Source: an uncultured Candidatus Saccharibacteria bacterium (lineage in GTDB: Bacteria > Patescibacteriota > Saccharimonadia > Saccharimonadales > Saccharimonadaceae). From it: a stretch of 64,000 nucleotides of DNA. Position 1 is the stretch's first letter; each line of letters opens with the position of its first letter. Made by a program: the position numbers and the translations under genes. The notes beneath the pieces are model-generated. The model saw only the letters and a list, made by a program, of their open reading frames with translations. It was not told where the DNA came from and did not search any database. Positions 25,687 to 33,410 of this stretch are shown here, in pieces. Where the stretch lies: the NCBI GenBank assembly GCA_948623715.1, contig CAPHDI010000001.1, forward strand, positions 1 through 64,000, in the 5' to 3' direction.

Positions 25687-26286
25687 TTAGTTTATCGGGC
25701 CGCTCGCCGGCATTGCCGCCGGGTTGTAGCGTACGCCGTCGTACTCGACAACACTGTCGTAGACCCCGAGCCAGTTCACTCCCGGCATCGGCACTTCCTC
25801 TACGGGACGCTTAGCCCAGACGAAGTAGAGCTCACCCTTGTACACCGTGTAGTACCCGCTCTGTATCTCATCGATATAGACCGGACCATCCGGCAGGGCG
25901 ACATCATCACGAGCGACATAGCCGCCCTGAGATTCTCCCTCTCCCGGGTCGAACAGGGGGATAGCCTCGCCGTCCGCGTCATAGACGCACGAGACGCGGT
26001 GCTTTTTCAGCTGCTGCAGCAGGTCGTCCTTCGAGAAGCGGAAATCTCCGCCCTCGGGCGCATTCCCCGCAAAGCTCGGGTCGCGCAGGAACTCCAGCGG
26101 ATCATAGGTCGCATCCTGCGGCTCCTTCTTCGAGAGAAGCGCATACGCCAACGCTACGGTCAGCGTCATCAGCGCCGCCCCAGCCAGCGCACAGAGTGCA
26201 AGTTTCCCCCAGTACGCTTTCCGCGCCTGTTTCACCAGCGCATCTTCCTCCCAGGGGTCATGTTGATTCTTGCCAGCTTTCGCCAT
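25687..26286 (-). CDS. Single-pass membrane protein of unknown function
   Basis: About 199 residues. A short cytoplasmic N-terminus is followed by one membrane helix (about 30-50, LALCALAGAALMTLTVALAYALL cut here in description) and an acidic extracytoplasmic domain rich in Tyr, Gly and Pro. No family recognised. Start ATG 26286 with AGGAAAGG upstream. Single-gene unit: promoter 26367-26395, leader of about 75 bases, terminator 25573. Confidence 0.6.
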   Translation of the reverse strand: MAKAGKNQHDPWEEDALVKQARKAYWGKLALCALAGAALMTLTVALAYALLSKKEPQDATYDPLEFLRDPSFAGNAPEGGDFRFSKDDLLQQLKKHRVSCVYDADGEAIPLFDPGEGESQGGYVARDDVALPDGPVYIDEIQSGYYTVYKGELYFVWAKRPVEEVPMPGVNWLGVYDSVVEYDGVRYNPAAMPASGPIN

Positions 26287-26366
26287 CAATTACCACGCCT
26301 TTCCTAGATTTTGGACAAATTCTTAAGATTACCGGATTCATCGATTTTTCAACTCATCCTACTTCC

Positions 26367-26395
26367 ATTATAGCACACATCTCTAGAAAAGTCAA
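26367..26395 (-). promoter_or_regulatory. Promoter of the gene at 25687
   Basis: TTGACT, 17-bp spacer ending TGTGC, TATAAT on the minus strand. Confidence 0.8.
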
Positions 26396-26450
26396 TACCG
26401 CATACGCTTATTTTGCCATTTCCGCAACAAAATTGTCCAAAATAACCCAT

Positions 26451-26488
26451 TTAGCACTCTTGACACGCGAGTGCTAATTTGCTACAAT
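26451..26488 (+). promoter_or_regulatory. dnaK promoter P1 with perfect CIRCE operator
   Basis: TTAGCACTC, 9 bases, GAGTGCTAA at 26451-26477 is an exact CIRCE element, the binding site of the HrcA heat-shock repressor. The -35 TTGACA (26460-26465) lies inside the operator and the -10 TACAAT is at 26483-26488 (17-bp spacer), so HrcA binding would block RNA polymerase. Confidence 0.93.
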
Positions 26489-26497
26489 AGAGGAAGA

Positions 26498-26535
26498 TTA
26501 GCAGTCTTGACACGAGATTGCTAACGGAATATAAT
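26498..26535 (+). promoter_or_regulatory. dnaK promoter P2 with variant CIRCE operator
   Basis: TTAGCAGTC, 9 bases, GATTGCTAA at 26498-26524, with TTGACA (26507-26512) in the same place inside the operator and TATAAT at 26530-26535 (17-bp spacer). It is a duplicate of P1, 47 bases downstream, with a degraded operator and a better -10. Confidence 0.82.
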
Positions 26536-26569
26536 GAGAGTAAATTGTTTAGTTTAATAATCTACCGCG

Positions 26570-26690
26570 GAAGTTTGGCAAATGTCTTCGTAGGGGATCT
26601 TCGCGACTAACGAGGAGCGAACGAAACGACCGGAGCCCCGTAACGACGGGCGCGAGGGAGTGTGCCCCGAGAAGGCAGTTGCTAAACTTC
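26570..26690. repeat. Large imperfect inverted repeat R3 in the dnaK leader
   Basis: Arms GAAGTTTGGCAA (26570) and TTGCTAAACTTC (to 26690) with further pairing inside. The core block 26599-26623 is identical to R2. It occupies most of the dnaK 5' leader and would form a long RNA hairpin there, ending 32 bases before the start codon. Confidence 0.6.
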
Positions 26691-26722
26691 ATTTGTAGAC
26701 TAATAGAGAAAGGAATTATTAT

Positions 26723-28624
26723 ATGTCAAAAATCATCGGCATTGACCTCGGTACCACCAACTCCGCCTTCGCCTACATGGTCGCAGGCAAACCAGAGGTC
26801 ATTACTAACAGTGAAGGCGACCGCACGACCCCGTCTGTCGTCGCCGTCACTAAGAAAGGCGACCGCCTCGTCGGTAAGGTTGCTCAGCGCCAGCGCGTAA
26901 CGAATCCGAAGAATACCATTTACGGTATTAAGCGTCTAATCGGCCGCAAATTCGACGATAAAGAAGTCCAGCGCGACCTCGACATCATGCCTTACAAGAT
27001 TGTCAAGAAAGGCAACGGTGTCGCTGTCGAGATGGATGGCAAGGAATACACCCCCGAAGAGATTTCTGCCATGATCCTCAGCAAGATCAAGGCTGACGCA
27101 GAGGCCTTCCTCGGCGAGAAAGTCACCGAAGCTATCATTACTGTCCCGGCCTACTTTAACGATTCTCAGCGCCAGGCTACGAAGGACGCTGGTAAGATCG
27201 CCGGTCTCGAAGTCCGCCGTATTATTAATGAGCCGACTGCTGCCGCTCTCGCTTATGGCCTTGAGAGCAAGAAGGATGAGAAGATTGCCGTCTTCGACCT
27301 CGGTGGTGGTACTTTCGATGTCTCCATTCTCGATATTGGCGACGGTGTCTTCGAAGTGAAATCTACCAACGGTGATACTCACCTCGGTGGTGAAGATTTC
27401 GATAACGTCATCGTCAACTTCCTCCTTGATGAGTTTAAGAAAGAGTCCGGCATTGACATCCGTGATGACGCCGCCGCTATGCAGCGCGTGAAGGATGAAG
27501 CTGAGAAGGCGAAAAAGGAACTCTCTACCGCAAAGGAAGTCGAGATCAACCTTCCGTTCCTTACTGCTGATGCCGACGGTCCGAAGCATTTCGAGTATAC
27601 TTTGACCCGTGCGAAGATGGAAGAGCTTGTCAAGCCCCTCCTCGACCGCCTCGCTGAGCCTGTCGAGAAAGCTTTGAAAGACGCAAAGCTCTCCGCGAAA
27701 GATATCGACGAAGTCGTCATGGTCGGTGGTATGACCCGCATGCCGGCCGTCGTCGAAGAGGTCAAGAAGATCTTCGGCAAAGACCCAATGCAGGGTGTCA
27801 ACCCTGACGAAGTCGTCGCCGTCGGTGCCGCCATCGAAGGCGGTGTCCTCCAGGGCGATGTCAAGGATGTCCTCCTCCTCGACGTTACCCCGCTTTCTCT
27901 CGGTATCGAAACCATGGGCGGTGTCAGCACGAAGCTCATTGAGCGCAATACCACCATCCCGACCAGCAAGTCCGAAGTCTTCTCTACTGCCGCCGATAAT
28001 CAGCCTCAGGTCGAGATTCACGTCCTCCAAGGCGAGCGCGAAATGGCCGCCGACAACAAATCCCTCGGCCGCTTCATCCTCGATGGTATCGCCCCGGCCC
28101 CTCGTGGCATCCCTCAGATTGAGGTCACCTTCAATATCGACGCAAACGGTATCTTGAACGTCACCGCGAAAGATAAAGGCACCGGCAAAGAGCAGTCCAT
28201 CACCATCCAGAACTCTGGCAACATGAGCAAGGAAGACATCGAACGCGCTCAGAAAGAAGCCGAGGCTCACGCCGAGGAAGATAAGAAGAAGCGTGATGCT
28301 ATTGATGCGAAGAACCAGCTCGAGAACTCCATCTATCAGGCCGAGAAGATGCCAGATGAGTACAAGGGTAAGATCTCTGACGACGATGCGAAGAAGATTA
28401 AAGACGCCGTCGAAGAAGCTCGCAAGACCCTTGACGACAAAGATGCCGACAAGGAAAAGTACGAATCCGCTTACAAGACCCTAAACGACATCCTCATGCC
28501 AATCGGTGCGAAGATGTACCAGAGTGCCAGCGCTGACGCGAAAGATGGCGAGAAATCCGACGATTCTAGCAAATCCGATGATGACTCCGACGCCGTCGAA
28601 GGCGAAGTCGTTGATAAGGAGTAA
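26723..28624 (+). CDS. dnaK: Molecular chaperone DnaK (Hsp70)
   Basis: 633 residues: N-terminal ATPase ([53 protein letters not shown]), substrate-binding domain ([35 protein letters not shown]), helical lid and a final acidic EGEVVDKE. It refolds proteins with DnaJ and GrpE, neither of which is adjacent. AAAGGA lies upstream of the ATG. Regulated by two CIRCE promoters and a leader containing element R3. Confidence 0.97.
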   Translation: MSKIIGIDLGTTNSAFAYMVAGKPEVITNSEGDRTTPSVVAVTKKGDRLVGKVAQRQRVTNPKNTIYGIKRLIGRKFDDKEVQRDLDIMPYKIVKKGNGVAVEMDGKEYTPEEISAMILSKIKADAEAFLGEKVTEAIITVPAYFNDSQRQATKDAGKIAGLEVRRIINEPTAAALAYGLESKKDEKIAVFDLGGGTFDVSILDIGDGVFEVKSTNGDTHLGGEDFDNVIVNFLLDEFKKESGIDIRDDAAAMQRVKDEAEKAKKELSTAKEVEINLPFLTADADGPKHFEYTLTRAKMEELVKPLLDRLAEPVEKALKDAKLSAKDIDEVVMVGGMTRMPAVVEEVKKIFGKDPMQGVNPDEVVAVGAAIEGGVLQGDVKDVLLLDVTPLSLGIETMGGVSTKLIERNTTIPTSKSEVFSTAADNQPQVEIHVLQGEREMAADNKSLGRFILDGIAPAPRGIPQIEVTFNIDANGILNVTAKDKGTGKEQSITIQNSGNMSKEDIERAQKEAEAHAEEDKKKRDAIDAKNQLENSIYQAEKMPDEYKGKISDDDAKKIKDAVEEARKTLDDKDADKEKYESAYKTLNDILMPIGAKMYQSASADAKDGEKSDDSSKSDDDSDAVEGEVVDKE

Positions 28625-28635
28625 AACACTGTATT

Positions 28636-28697
28636 TTGCTCTGAGGCGACGCCCGCGCAGTAGGAGCGCAGCTCCGACAGTCGTCGACAAAGAGTAA
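28636..28697. repeat. Element R4 with a duplicated dnaK 3' end
   Basis: A hairpin-prone block (CTCTGAGGCGACG ... CGTCGACAAAGAG) directly after dnaK. Its end, 28680-28697, repeats the last six codons of dnaK: both read Val-Val-Asp-Lys-Glu-stop, differing only at three synonymous third positions. It looks like insertion of a repeat element with duplication of, or exchange with, the gene end. Confidence 0.5.
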
Positions 28698-28725
28698 TCG
28701 ATAAAGAGCCAAGCCTAAGCTTCTA

Positions 28726-28756
28726 AAAGCACCCCCTCATGGGGGTGCTTTGCTTG
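28726..28756 (+). terminator. dnaK terminator
   Basis: AGCACCCCC/GGGGGTGCT stem then TTGCTT. Confidence 0.8.
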
Positions 28757-28784
28757 CAAAATCAGAAAATAAGCATAATAGCTA

Positions 28785-28813
28785 TTGACTTTTTAGACAA
28801 TCTGTGATACAAT
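28785..28813 (+). promoter_or_regulatory. Promoter of the gene at 29031
   Basis: TTGACT, 17-bp spacer, extended -10 TGATACAAT; a near-copy of the promoter at 13532. Confidence 0.8.
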
Positions 28814-28819
28814 AGAAGT

Positions 28820-29015
28820 ATAGGTATTAATACCTATGTAGTTTTAAATACCTTCTCAGCTAAGCGGTTTAGGTCGGTTTTTGGCGGCACGGAGTGAAGA
28901 GTGGTTCTTTCCGTGCTGCTAAAAACAGCGAAATACTTAAAAGGCCCCGCTAGCTGAGCAAAGGATTCGACTTTAGCCGGGAAGAATTCTGGGAACGAAC
29001 ACGTAAAGCGTGAGT
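28820..29015 (+). other. Long structured 5' leader
   Basis: About 200 bases with a strong hairpin GCGGCACGGA ... TCCGTGCTGC (about 28882-28920) and a TAGGTATTAATACCTA palindrome near +1. Similar in size to the leader at 13568 and driven by a near-identical promoter. Confidence 0.4.
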
Positions 29016-29030
29016 AGGGAAAGGCAACCT

Positions 29031-29702
29031 ATGGCTATGGAGTATCTCTATTTCGATCACGACACTGAGCAGCCGGTAGCCCTGAAGCACTTCAAGGGCC
29101 TCATGTACAAGTACGAGGAATGGCCCGACGGTGAGGGCTGTGTCGAGGTCGTTGACTGCGACGGCGACCACATGGCGTTCTTCTATGTCAAGCATCGCAC
29201 CTGCTATCTGCTGCAGCGCCGCAACCAGTCTGCCTTACAGCTGCATGAGGTGACTCCGCCCCGTATCCACAGGGAGAGAGTGCCTTGGCTGTTTGGCTTC
29301 GGTAGCAAGCAGCGCTACGACAGCGCGAGCAGTTTCGACCAAGCCTGCCAGAAATACCGTGCAGCGCATCCCGACGTCAAGCTCATCGTGAAAGACATCT
29401 CCGATAATGGGTCGTATTTGACGTACGCCTTTGCGATCGGCGAACGCGCGACGACGCCAGTGGCCTATTACTGCCAGTGGAGTGAAGACACTGCTTGGGC
29501 TTTCTTCGGTGCCAACACGATCTGCGAGTTCATCGCGGAGATGTACCGGGATCTTAACTTCAAGTATCCCATGCAGTACACCATCAAGCTGGTCAAGGGC
29601 ATGGCTACGACCTACCCCGTCCCCACGCGAGATTTCTTCCGAGAGAGGCTCGGGATCTACGACAAAGACGCGTATTACGCGGACGAGTACGGCGGGTTCT
29701 AA
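29031..29702 (+). CDS. Unknown cytoplasmic protein
   Basis: 223 residues from ATG 29031 (MAMEYLYFDHD), chosen for AGGGAAAGG upstream; the frame is open to a GTG at 29010. Mixed alpha/beta composition with no membrane segment or signal peptide. I recognise no motif. A single-gene unit with a long leader and a strong terminator. Confidence 0.6.
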   Translation: MAMEYLYFDHDTEQPVALKHFKGLMYKYEEWPDGEGCVEVVDCDGDHMAFFYVKHRTCYLLQRRNQSALQLHEVTPPRIHRERVPWLFGFGSKQRYDSASSFDQACQKYRAAHPDVKLIVKDISDNGSYLTYAFAIGERATTPVAYYCQWSEDTAWAFFGANTICEFIAEMYRDLNFKYPMQYTIKLVKGMATTYPVPTRDFFRERLGIYDKDAYYADEYGGF

Positions 29703-29713
29703 GGCGAGTCGAA

Positions 29714-29748
29714 AAGCCTCCGGGTAAAACCGGAGGCTTTTGCCTTTT
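29714..29748 (+). terminator. Terminator of the gene at 29031
   Basis: AAGCCTCCGG/CCGGAGGCTT stem then a T-rich tract. Confidence 0.88.
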
Positions 29749-29809
29749 CCACGCGCTTCCGCCCGCTAAGCAGTGCCATCCAGGCCAACCTATGGCCGTG
29801 AGAGTCAGA

Positions 29810-29838
29810 TTGACATTTTTACTAAAGTATGCTATTCT
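29810..29838 (+). promoter_or_regulatory. Promoter of the gene at 29941
   Basis: TTGACA, 17-bp spacer, TATTCT preceded by TGC. Confidence 0.72.
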
Positions 29839-29940
29839 AACCATAGGAAGCATCCATGCTTCAACCTTTTGACAACATTGTCGCCGATATCGCAGCACAC
29901 ACTTCTCGTAGTTTAAGATTTATAGGAAGGGGAACCAGAG

Positions 29941-30645
29941 ATGATTTTTGCTAACCGTACTTTCGAGGTCGAGACTTATCGACTTAAGACCCCAGCGCGC
30001 GTGAAAGCCTCCGCCAAGAATCCCACCGATTACTACAACCTCCGTTGCATTCGCCTCGGCGCAGCCGGCGGCCCCAGCACGAAGCAAGCCCTTATTCCCG
30101 TCGCCAGCCAGGTCGGGCAGCGTCTCGTTGGTCTCCGCAAAGACCTGGCGCTCGGCCCGACTCACACCAGCCGCCCCCGCATCAATCACCAGAAGTCTCC
30201 GGAGCTCTTCCTGATTCTGTCTGGCTGTCAGTTTGCAGGACGCGACGCTCGCCTTATGTGGCGCGATCCTCAGGGTGCCGTTCTCGTCCCACCCGGTCAG
30301 TCTCTCGAGCTGATCGAGAGCGGGTATAGTTTCATGCAACGATGGTCCGAATGTATCGTCAAGGCTCAGCCCGGCGACGTCTTCTGCGTCAATATTGCCA
30401 GTGAGACTAATGGTCGAGTCTGGACGGGCTATGAGTTTTATCTGGTCGGTCACAGCGAAGTCATTGCCATCGACCAGTACAGCGCCTACGAGACTTATGT
30501 CGGATTACTGGATGCCTTGAGGTTGCCGCGTCCGCAGTGGCTCACAGATTGCGGTTTCCAGACCACCGGCTGGGACGATGTCCTCTATCGCCGTCGCGTG
30601 CACCGCGATCTTATACGTACCGACACCCGCTTCCGCGAAATCTAA
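29941..30645 (+). CDS. Unknown protein, paralogue of the gene at 31005
   Basis: 234 residues. Residues about 50-85 (LIPVASQVGQRLVGLRKDLALG, given here as LIPVA...KDLALG, then RPRINHQKS) match the paralogue at 31005 closely; the rest aligns more weakly (PGDVFCVNI against PGDVFLIHI). No membrane segment and no known motif. AGGAAGGGG site upstream; own promoter and terminator. Confidence 0.62.
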   Translation: MIFANRTFEVETYRLKTPARVKASAKNPTDYYNLRCIRLGAAGGPSTKQALIPVASQVGQRLVGLRKDLALGPTHTSRPRINHQKSPELFLILSGCQFAGRDARLMWRDPQGAVLVPPGQSLELIESGYSFMQRWSECIVKAQPGDVFCVNIASETNGRVWTGYEFYLVGHSEVIAIDQYSAYETYVGLLDALRLPRPQWLTDCGFQTTGWDDVLYRRRVHRDLIRTDTRFREI

Positions 30646-30650
30646 CTCCT

Positions 30651-30675
30651 GCCCGCTCTCCGAGCGGGCTTTTTC
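30651..30675 (+). terminator. Terminator of the gene at 29941
   Basis: GCCCGCTC/GAGCGGGC stem then TTTTT. Confidence 0.92.
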
Positions 30676-30798
30676 TCTGTACTTATCTGTGTATCTCTGT
30701 TACTATAGATACAAGGCAGGAATGCGACGCTAGCTAAAGGTCGGCAACTTATTCTTGACGTCGTTAGTAGTTTAAGAATTTGTAAAATGAGGAGCTGT

Positions 30799-30894
30799 AT
30801 GAAGGTAGAATCTTTAGAAGTATCACGTGAGGATTATAAAACCAAAACCGTCTACAGACTAAAAGTTAATCTCCAGACAAAATCTGAAGATTAA
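30799..30894 (+). CDS. Putative 31-residue small protein
   Basis: A short frame (MKVESLEVSREDYKTKTVYR... ending TKSED) with a good GAGGAG site 5 bases upstream. It is transcribed from an extended -10 (TGTTACTAT, ending 30706). The preceding bases (AGTAGTTTAAGAATTTG) resemble the leader of the gene at 29941 (GTAGTTTAAGATTTATAG). Possibly a leader peptide or small regulator for the following gene at 31005. Confidence 0.45.
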   Translation: MKVESLEVSREDYKTKTVYRLKVNLQTKSED

Positions 30895-31004
30895 CAACTA
30901 CTAAATATAACCCCATTTTAACAAACTTTCTCAAAAGCGTCAACTTTCTGCCCCAGAACACCTATCCCGCACCTTGAAGTTTCAGAAGTAGGAGGGAATT
31001 AGTC

Positions 31005-31634
31005 ATGATCTTTACCAATCAACCCCTGACTGTCCATCACCGCCGGATTTGCGGCAACAATGTCCCTGGCATTACTATTGGCGGCAGCGGCTCCGGCTCG
31101 AAGCGTACCTTTATTCCCGTTGCTAAGGAAACCGGTCGCCGTCTCACCGGCCTGCGCAAGGACCTCGCACTCGGCGCTACCCGTTCCGACCGTCCCCGGA
31201 TTAACCATAAAAAGTCCGCCGACACTCATCTCTTCCTCTCCGCCCGCCCTCGGGTGGAGGAGTGGAACGAATCCATGCAGCTCTCCGCTACTGGCTGCAT
31301 CCTCGTCCCACAGGATCAAGAATTTCACCTTCTTGACTATGGCTGCGGTTTCCGGTGTTACTGGAGTGAAGTTATCCTTGCCGCTGAGCCGGGCGATGTT
31401 TTCCTTATCCATATTACAGCCACAGGCGGCGGTATTTCTCGGGACCAGCGTCAACAGCTTTGTCTCGTCGGTCGCGGCGGCGTCCTCCTGGTCGAGCCTA
31501 AGGATATCGACGATACTTATCGCGGTCTCATCGCCGCCCTCGGTATTCAGCGTCCGCACCTTCAGAGCGGTTTTTCCGGTATCGTCTGGCGAGACGTTGT
31601 TACCGGCTATGAGCAGCGTGTCACCCTCTACTGA
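31005..31634 (+). CDS. Unknown protein, paralogue of the gene at 29941
   Basis: 209 residues with a GGAGGGA site. It shares IPVAKETGRRLTGLRKDLAL, RPRINHKKS and PGDVFLIHI with the paralogue. Slightly shorter at both ends. No recognised family, membrane segment or signal. No separate strong promoter is obvious, so it may be read with the small frame at 30799. Confidence 0.62.
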   Translation: MIFTNQPLTVHHRRICGNNVPGITIGGSGSGSKRTFIPVAKETGRRLTGLRKDLALGATRSDRPRINHKKSADTHLFLSARPRVEEWNESMQLSATGCILVPQDQEFHLLDYGCGFRCYWSEVILAAEPGDVFLIHITATGGGISRDQRQQLCLVGRGGVLLVEPKDIDDTYRGLIAALGIQRPHLQSGFSGIVWRDVVTGYEQRVTLY

Positions 31635-31643
31635 AGCTCCAAA

Positions 31644-31671
31644 AGCACCCCCGCACTCGCGGGGGCTTTTC
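31644..31671 (+). terminator. Terminator of the gene at 31005
   Basis: CCCCCGC/GCGGGGG stem then CTTTTC. Confidence 0.88.
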
Positions 31672-31678
31672 TAGCAAT

Positions 31679-31707
31679 AAAAATCCCCCGACCATATCGG
31701 TCGGGGT
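31679..31707 (-). terminator. Terminator of the gene at 31719
   Basis: CCCCGACC/GGTCGGGG stem then GATTTTT on the minus strand. Confidence 0.9.
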
Positions 31708-31718
31708 CAGATCTGATC

Positions 31719-32261
31719 CTACTCTGCAGGCGCTGTTGCTGCTTTCCGCCGCATCCAGCTCCACGCCATCTCGGCGTACATGTCCAGCTCGTCCTGCCCT
31801 TCAATGAAGGTATAGTCCGCCATTGTGTTCGCCTTACCGAGGTGCTGGTAGATGTGTCGGTCGACCCCATATGTCGGCGGTCGCTTCAGGGTCAGCTCTT
31901 TCGCGCCGGTCTCTGCACACTTCTGCACGATCGCTTCGCTGAGTGTCAGGATCTCCAGATGGTCACCCTTGCTCTCAAGCTGTTCCGCCGCCGCTGCCAC
32001 GTCGCAGAGCAAATCCTGCGCCTCGGTGTCAGCTCCGATCAGCAGCGCGCTCTCCGCGTCCCTGACGTACGGGTCGAAGCGTCCCTGGCCCGTCATCAGT
32101 ATCCTCCGCAGATCGCCTGCGCCCATGTCGGTCATCGCCGCCAAAACTCCTACAGGCGACCCCTGCAGCGGGTCATTCACTGCCCGCGCCATCAGGGCTT
32201 TCAGCGCCCGGTCCCGGGCAAACACATCATCATACACGATCACGATTGTCATTTTTCTCAT
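31719..32261 (-). CDS. Unknown cytoplasmic protein
   Basis: 180 residues from ATG 32261 (MRKMTIVIVYDDV), set by AAAGGGTGAG upstream; the frame is open to 32294. The N-terminus VIVYDDVFARDRAL resembles the first strand-helix of a Rossmann or receiver fold, but I cannot name a family. Its promoter and leader are identical over 101 bases to those of the gene at 34703. Confidence 0.6.
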   Translation of the reverse strand: MRKMTIVIVYDDVFARDRALKALMARAVNDPLQGSPVGVLAAMTDMGAGDLRRILMTGQGRFDPYVRDAESALLIGADTEAQDLLCDVAAAAEQLESKGDHLEILTLSEAIVQKCAETGAKELTLKRPPTYGVDRHIYQHLGKANTMADYTFIEGQDELDMYAEMAWSWMRRKAATAPAE

Positions 32262-32299
32262 CCAGCTCACCCTTTCTGCAAAATCAGAACTCAAACAGA

Positions 32300-32400
32300 T
32301 CTCTCAAAGAACTTCTTCATGCGCCCGCCCATAGGCTGAGCCCACCAAAACCATGGCATCTTCCGCTAGGGAAGTACCTTATACTTTCATTATAGCACAC
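32300..32400 (-). repeat. 101-bp promoter/leader repeat, copy 1
   Basis: Identical base for base to 35427-35527. On the minus strand it contains TGTGCTATAAT and a leader with a bulged hairpin (GGTACTTCC/GGAAGATGCC), but excludes the -35, which is unique to each copy. Confidence 0.9.
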
Positions 32401-32417
32401 TTTATTAGAAAAGTCAA
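32389..32417 (-). promoter_or_regulatory. Promoter of the gene at 31719
   Basis: TTGACT, 17-bp spacer ending TGTGC, TATAAT on the minus strand. Confidence 0.8.
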
Positions 32418-32470
32418 GAGAAAAATGCTTGCGCAAACACCACTGCATAATTATTGCTAAAATCCGCCAG

Positions 32471-32490
32471 ATATTGTAATATAACAATAT
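32471..32490. promoter_or_regulatory. Palindrome upstream of the gene at 32597
   Basis: ATATTGT-AATATA-ACAATAT, a 7-bp inverted repeat suitable as an operator, in a region where no clear -35/-10 pair was found. Confidence 0.35.
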
Positions 32491-32596
32491 ACAAATAGGG
32501 AATCAGGATTCAAGTTAGCTTCAAATATCCATCACCGGATCTAGGAAATAACCCCGCTCCGCTAAACCTACGCACCTTGAAAGGAGAATTATCATT

Positions 32597-33313
32597 ATGG
32601 ATGACGATCGGAAACTAACTCTGTTTACCCCCGAAGTCCCCAGCGAGCAATCCCCGAACGCCCCAAACAGCGTATTCCGCACTCTCCGCGACGCCGCCCG
32701 CAGCAACACTGCCCGTAAGACGTTCCCCGTCGGCACTATCTTGACTGATACCTGGCAAGACGTCACTACCGGTCAGACCTATGATGCACCCTGGCGAGTT
32801 GTCGATTATCGGAAGGTTCTGACCGCTGATAAAAGCGAGCGCCTGGTCGCCATCCTCCTGCGCGAGTTTGTCTCGGCTACGAGGCAGGTCTTTGATCAGG
32901 CAAACTCCCTCTATCTTGTGGCACAGATTTCTCAGTATATGGAGGTCGAGTATGCTCAGGGTTGCTCCCCGGAGCTTCTGAAGGCTGTCACGCCGCATCA
33001 AATCACCGTCGACGATCAGACGATGCTTGCGACTTTTTTCTTGCCCGCGCCGGAAGAACTCGGCATTATCATCCCCAGTCTAAACGGACATCTGCGCGAC
33101 CAGAAATGGGAATACTTCCGCAAACTGCCAGAGGGTCGTTTTGCCGAGTGCAAACGGCGTGCGTTCCAAGACTGCAATGGTCAGAGCCGGCTTGTCTGGA
33201 CTCGCTCGCATAACGGCTCGGGCCACGTCTACTACCTGAATAGCAATGGCTGCCTCTATCACCGAGATTCTTCCAGTGAATGCGGCATTCTCGCTGCCTG
33301 TGCCGTCGGCTAA
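32597..33313 (+). CDS. Protein with a C-type-lectin-like C-terminus (DUF6273-like)
   Basis: 238 residues with an AAAGGAG site. After a short polar N-terminus comes VGTILTDTWQDVTTGQTYDA and PWRVVDYR, like the GD...W.I start of DUF6273-type domains. The C-terminus runs VWTRSHNGSGHVYYLNSNGC, then GILAACAVG. This aligns with the variable end of the prophage DGR target (AWLRSANLPYTY ... TSSGALN ... APACVIV). It may be a host cousin of the phage receptor-binding fold, without a template repeat nearby. No signal peptide. Confidence 0.55.
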   Translation: MDDDRKLTLFTPEVPSEQSPNAPNSVFRTLRDAARSNTARKTFPVGTILTDTWQDVTTGQTYDAPWRVVDYRKVLTADKSERLVAILLREFVSATRQVFDQANSLYLVAQISQYMEVEYAQGCSPELLKAVTPHQITVDDQTMLATFFLPAPEELGIIIPSLNGHLRDQKWEYFRKLPEGRFAECKRRAFQDCNGQSRLVWTRSHNGSGHVYYLNSNGCLYHRDSSSECGILAACAVG

Positions 33314-33322
33314 TCTCCTTCT

Positions 33323-33347
33323 ACCGCCTCCTCGAGAGGCGGTTTTT
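33323..33347 (+). terminator. Terminator of the gene at 32597
   Basis: ACCGCCT/AGGCGGT stem then TTTTT. Confidence 0.9.
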
Positions 33348-33383
33348 CATGACTGCCCGAATCCTCCTGACTCCCCTCAAATG

Positions 33384-33392
33384 TGCTATAAT
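33384..33392 (+). promoter_or_regulatory. ackA promoter, extended -10
   Basis: TGCTATAAT with no good -35; the transcript leader is only about 12-20 bases but includes AAGGAG. Confidence 0.6.
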
Positions 33393-33410
33393 GAGAAAAA
33401 GGAGTTATTC

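Noticed and set aside
26936..28270. A 444-residue open frame antisense to dnaK
   Set aside because: Shadow of the G+C-biased third positions of dnaK; no start signal and no family resemblance.
33246..33410. N-terminal extension of acetate kinase
   Set aside because: It overlaps the preceding gene and its terminator; ATG 33411 has a good ribosome site and matches the family start.
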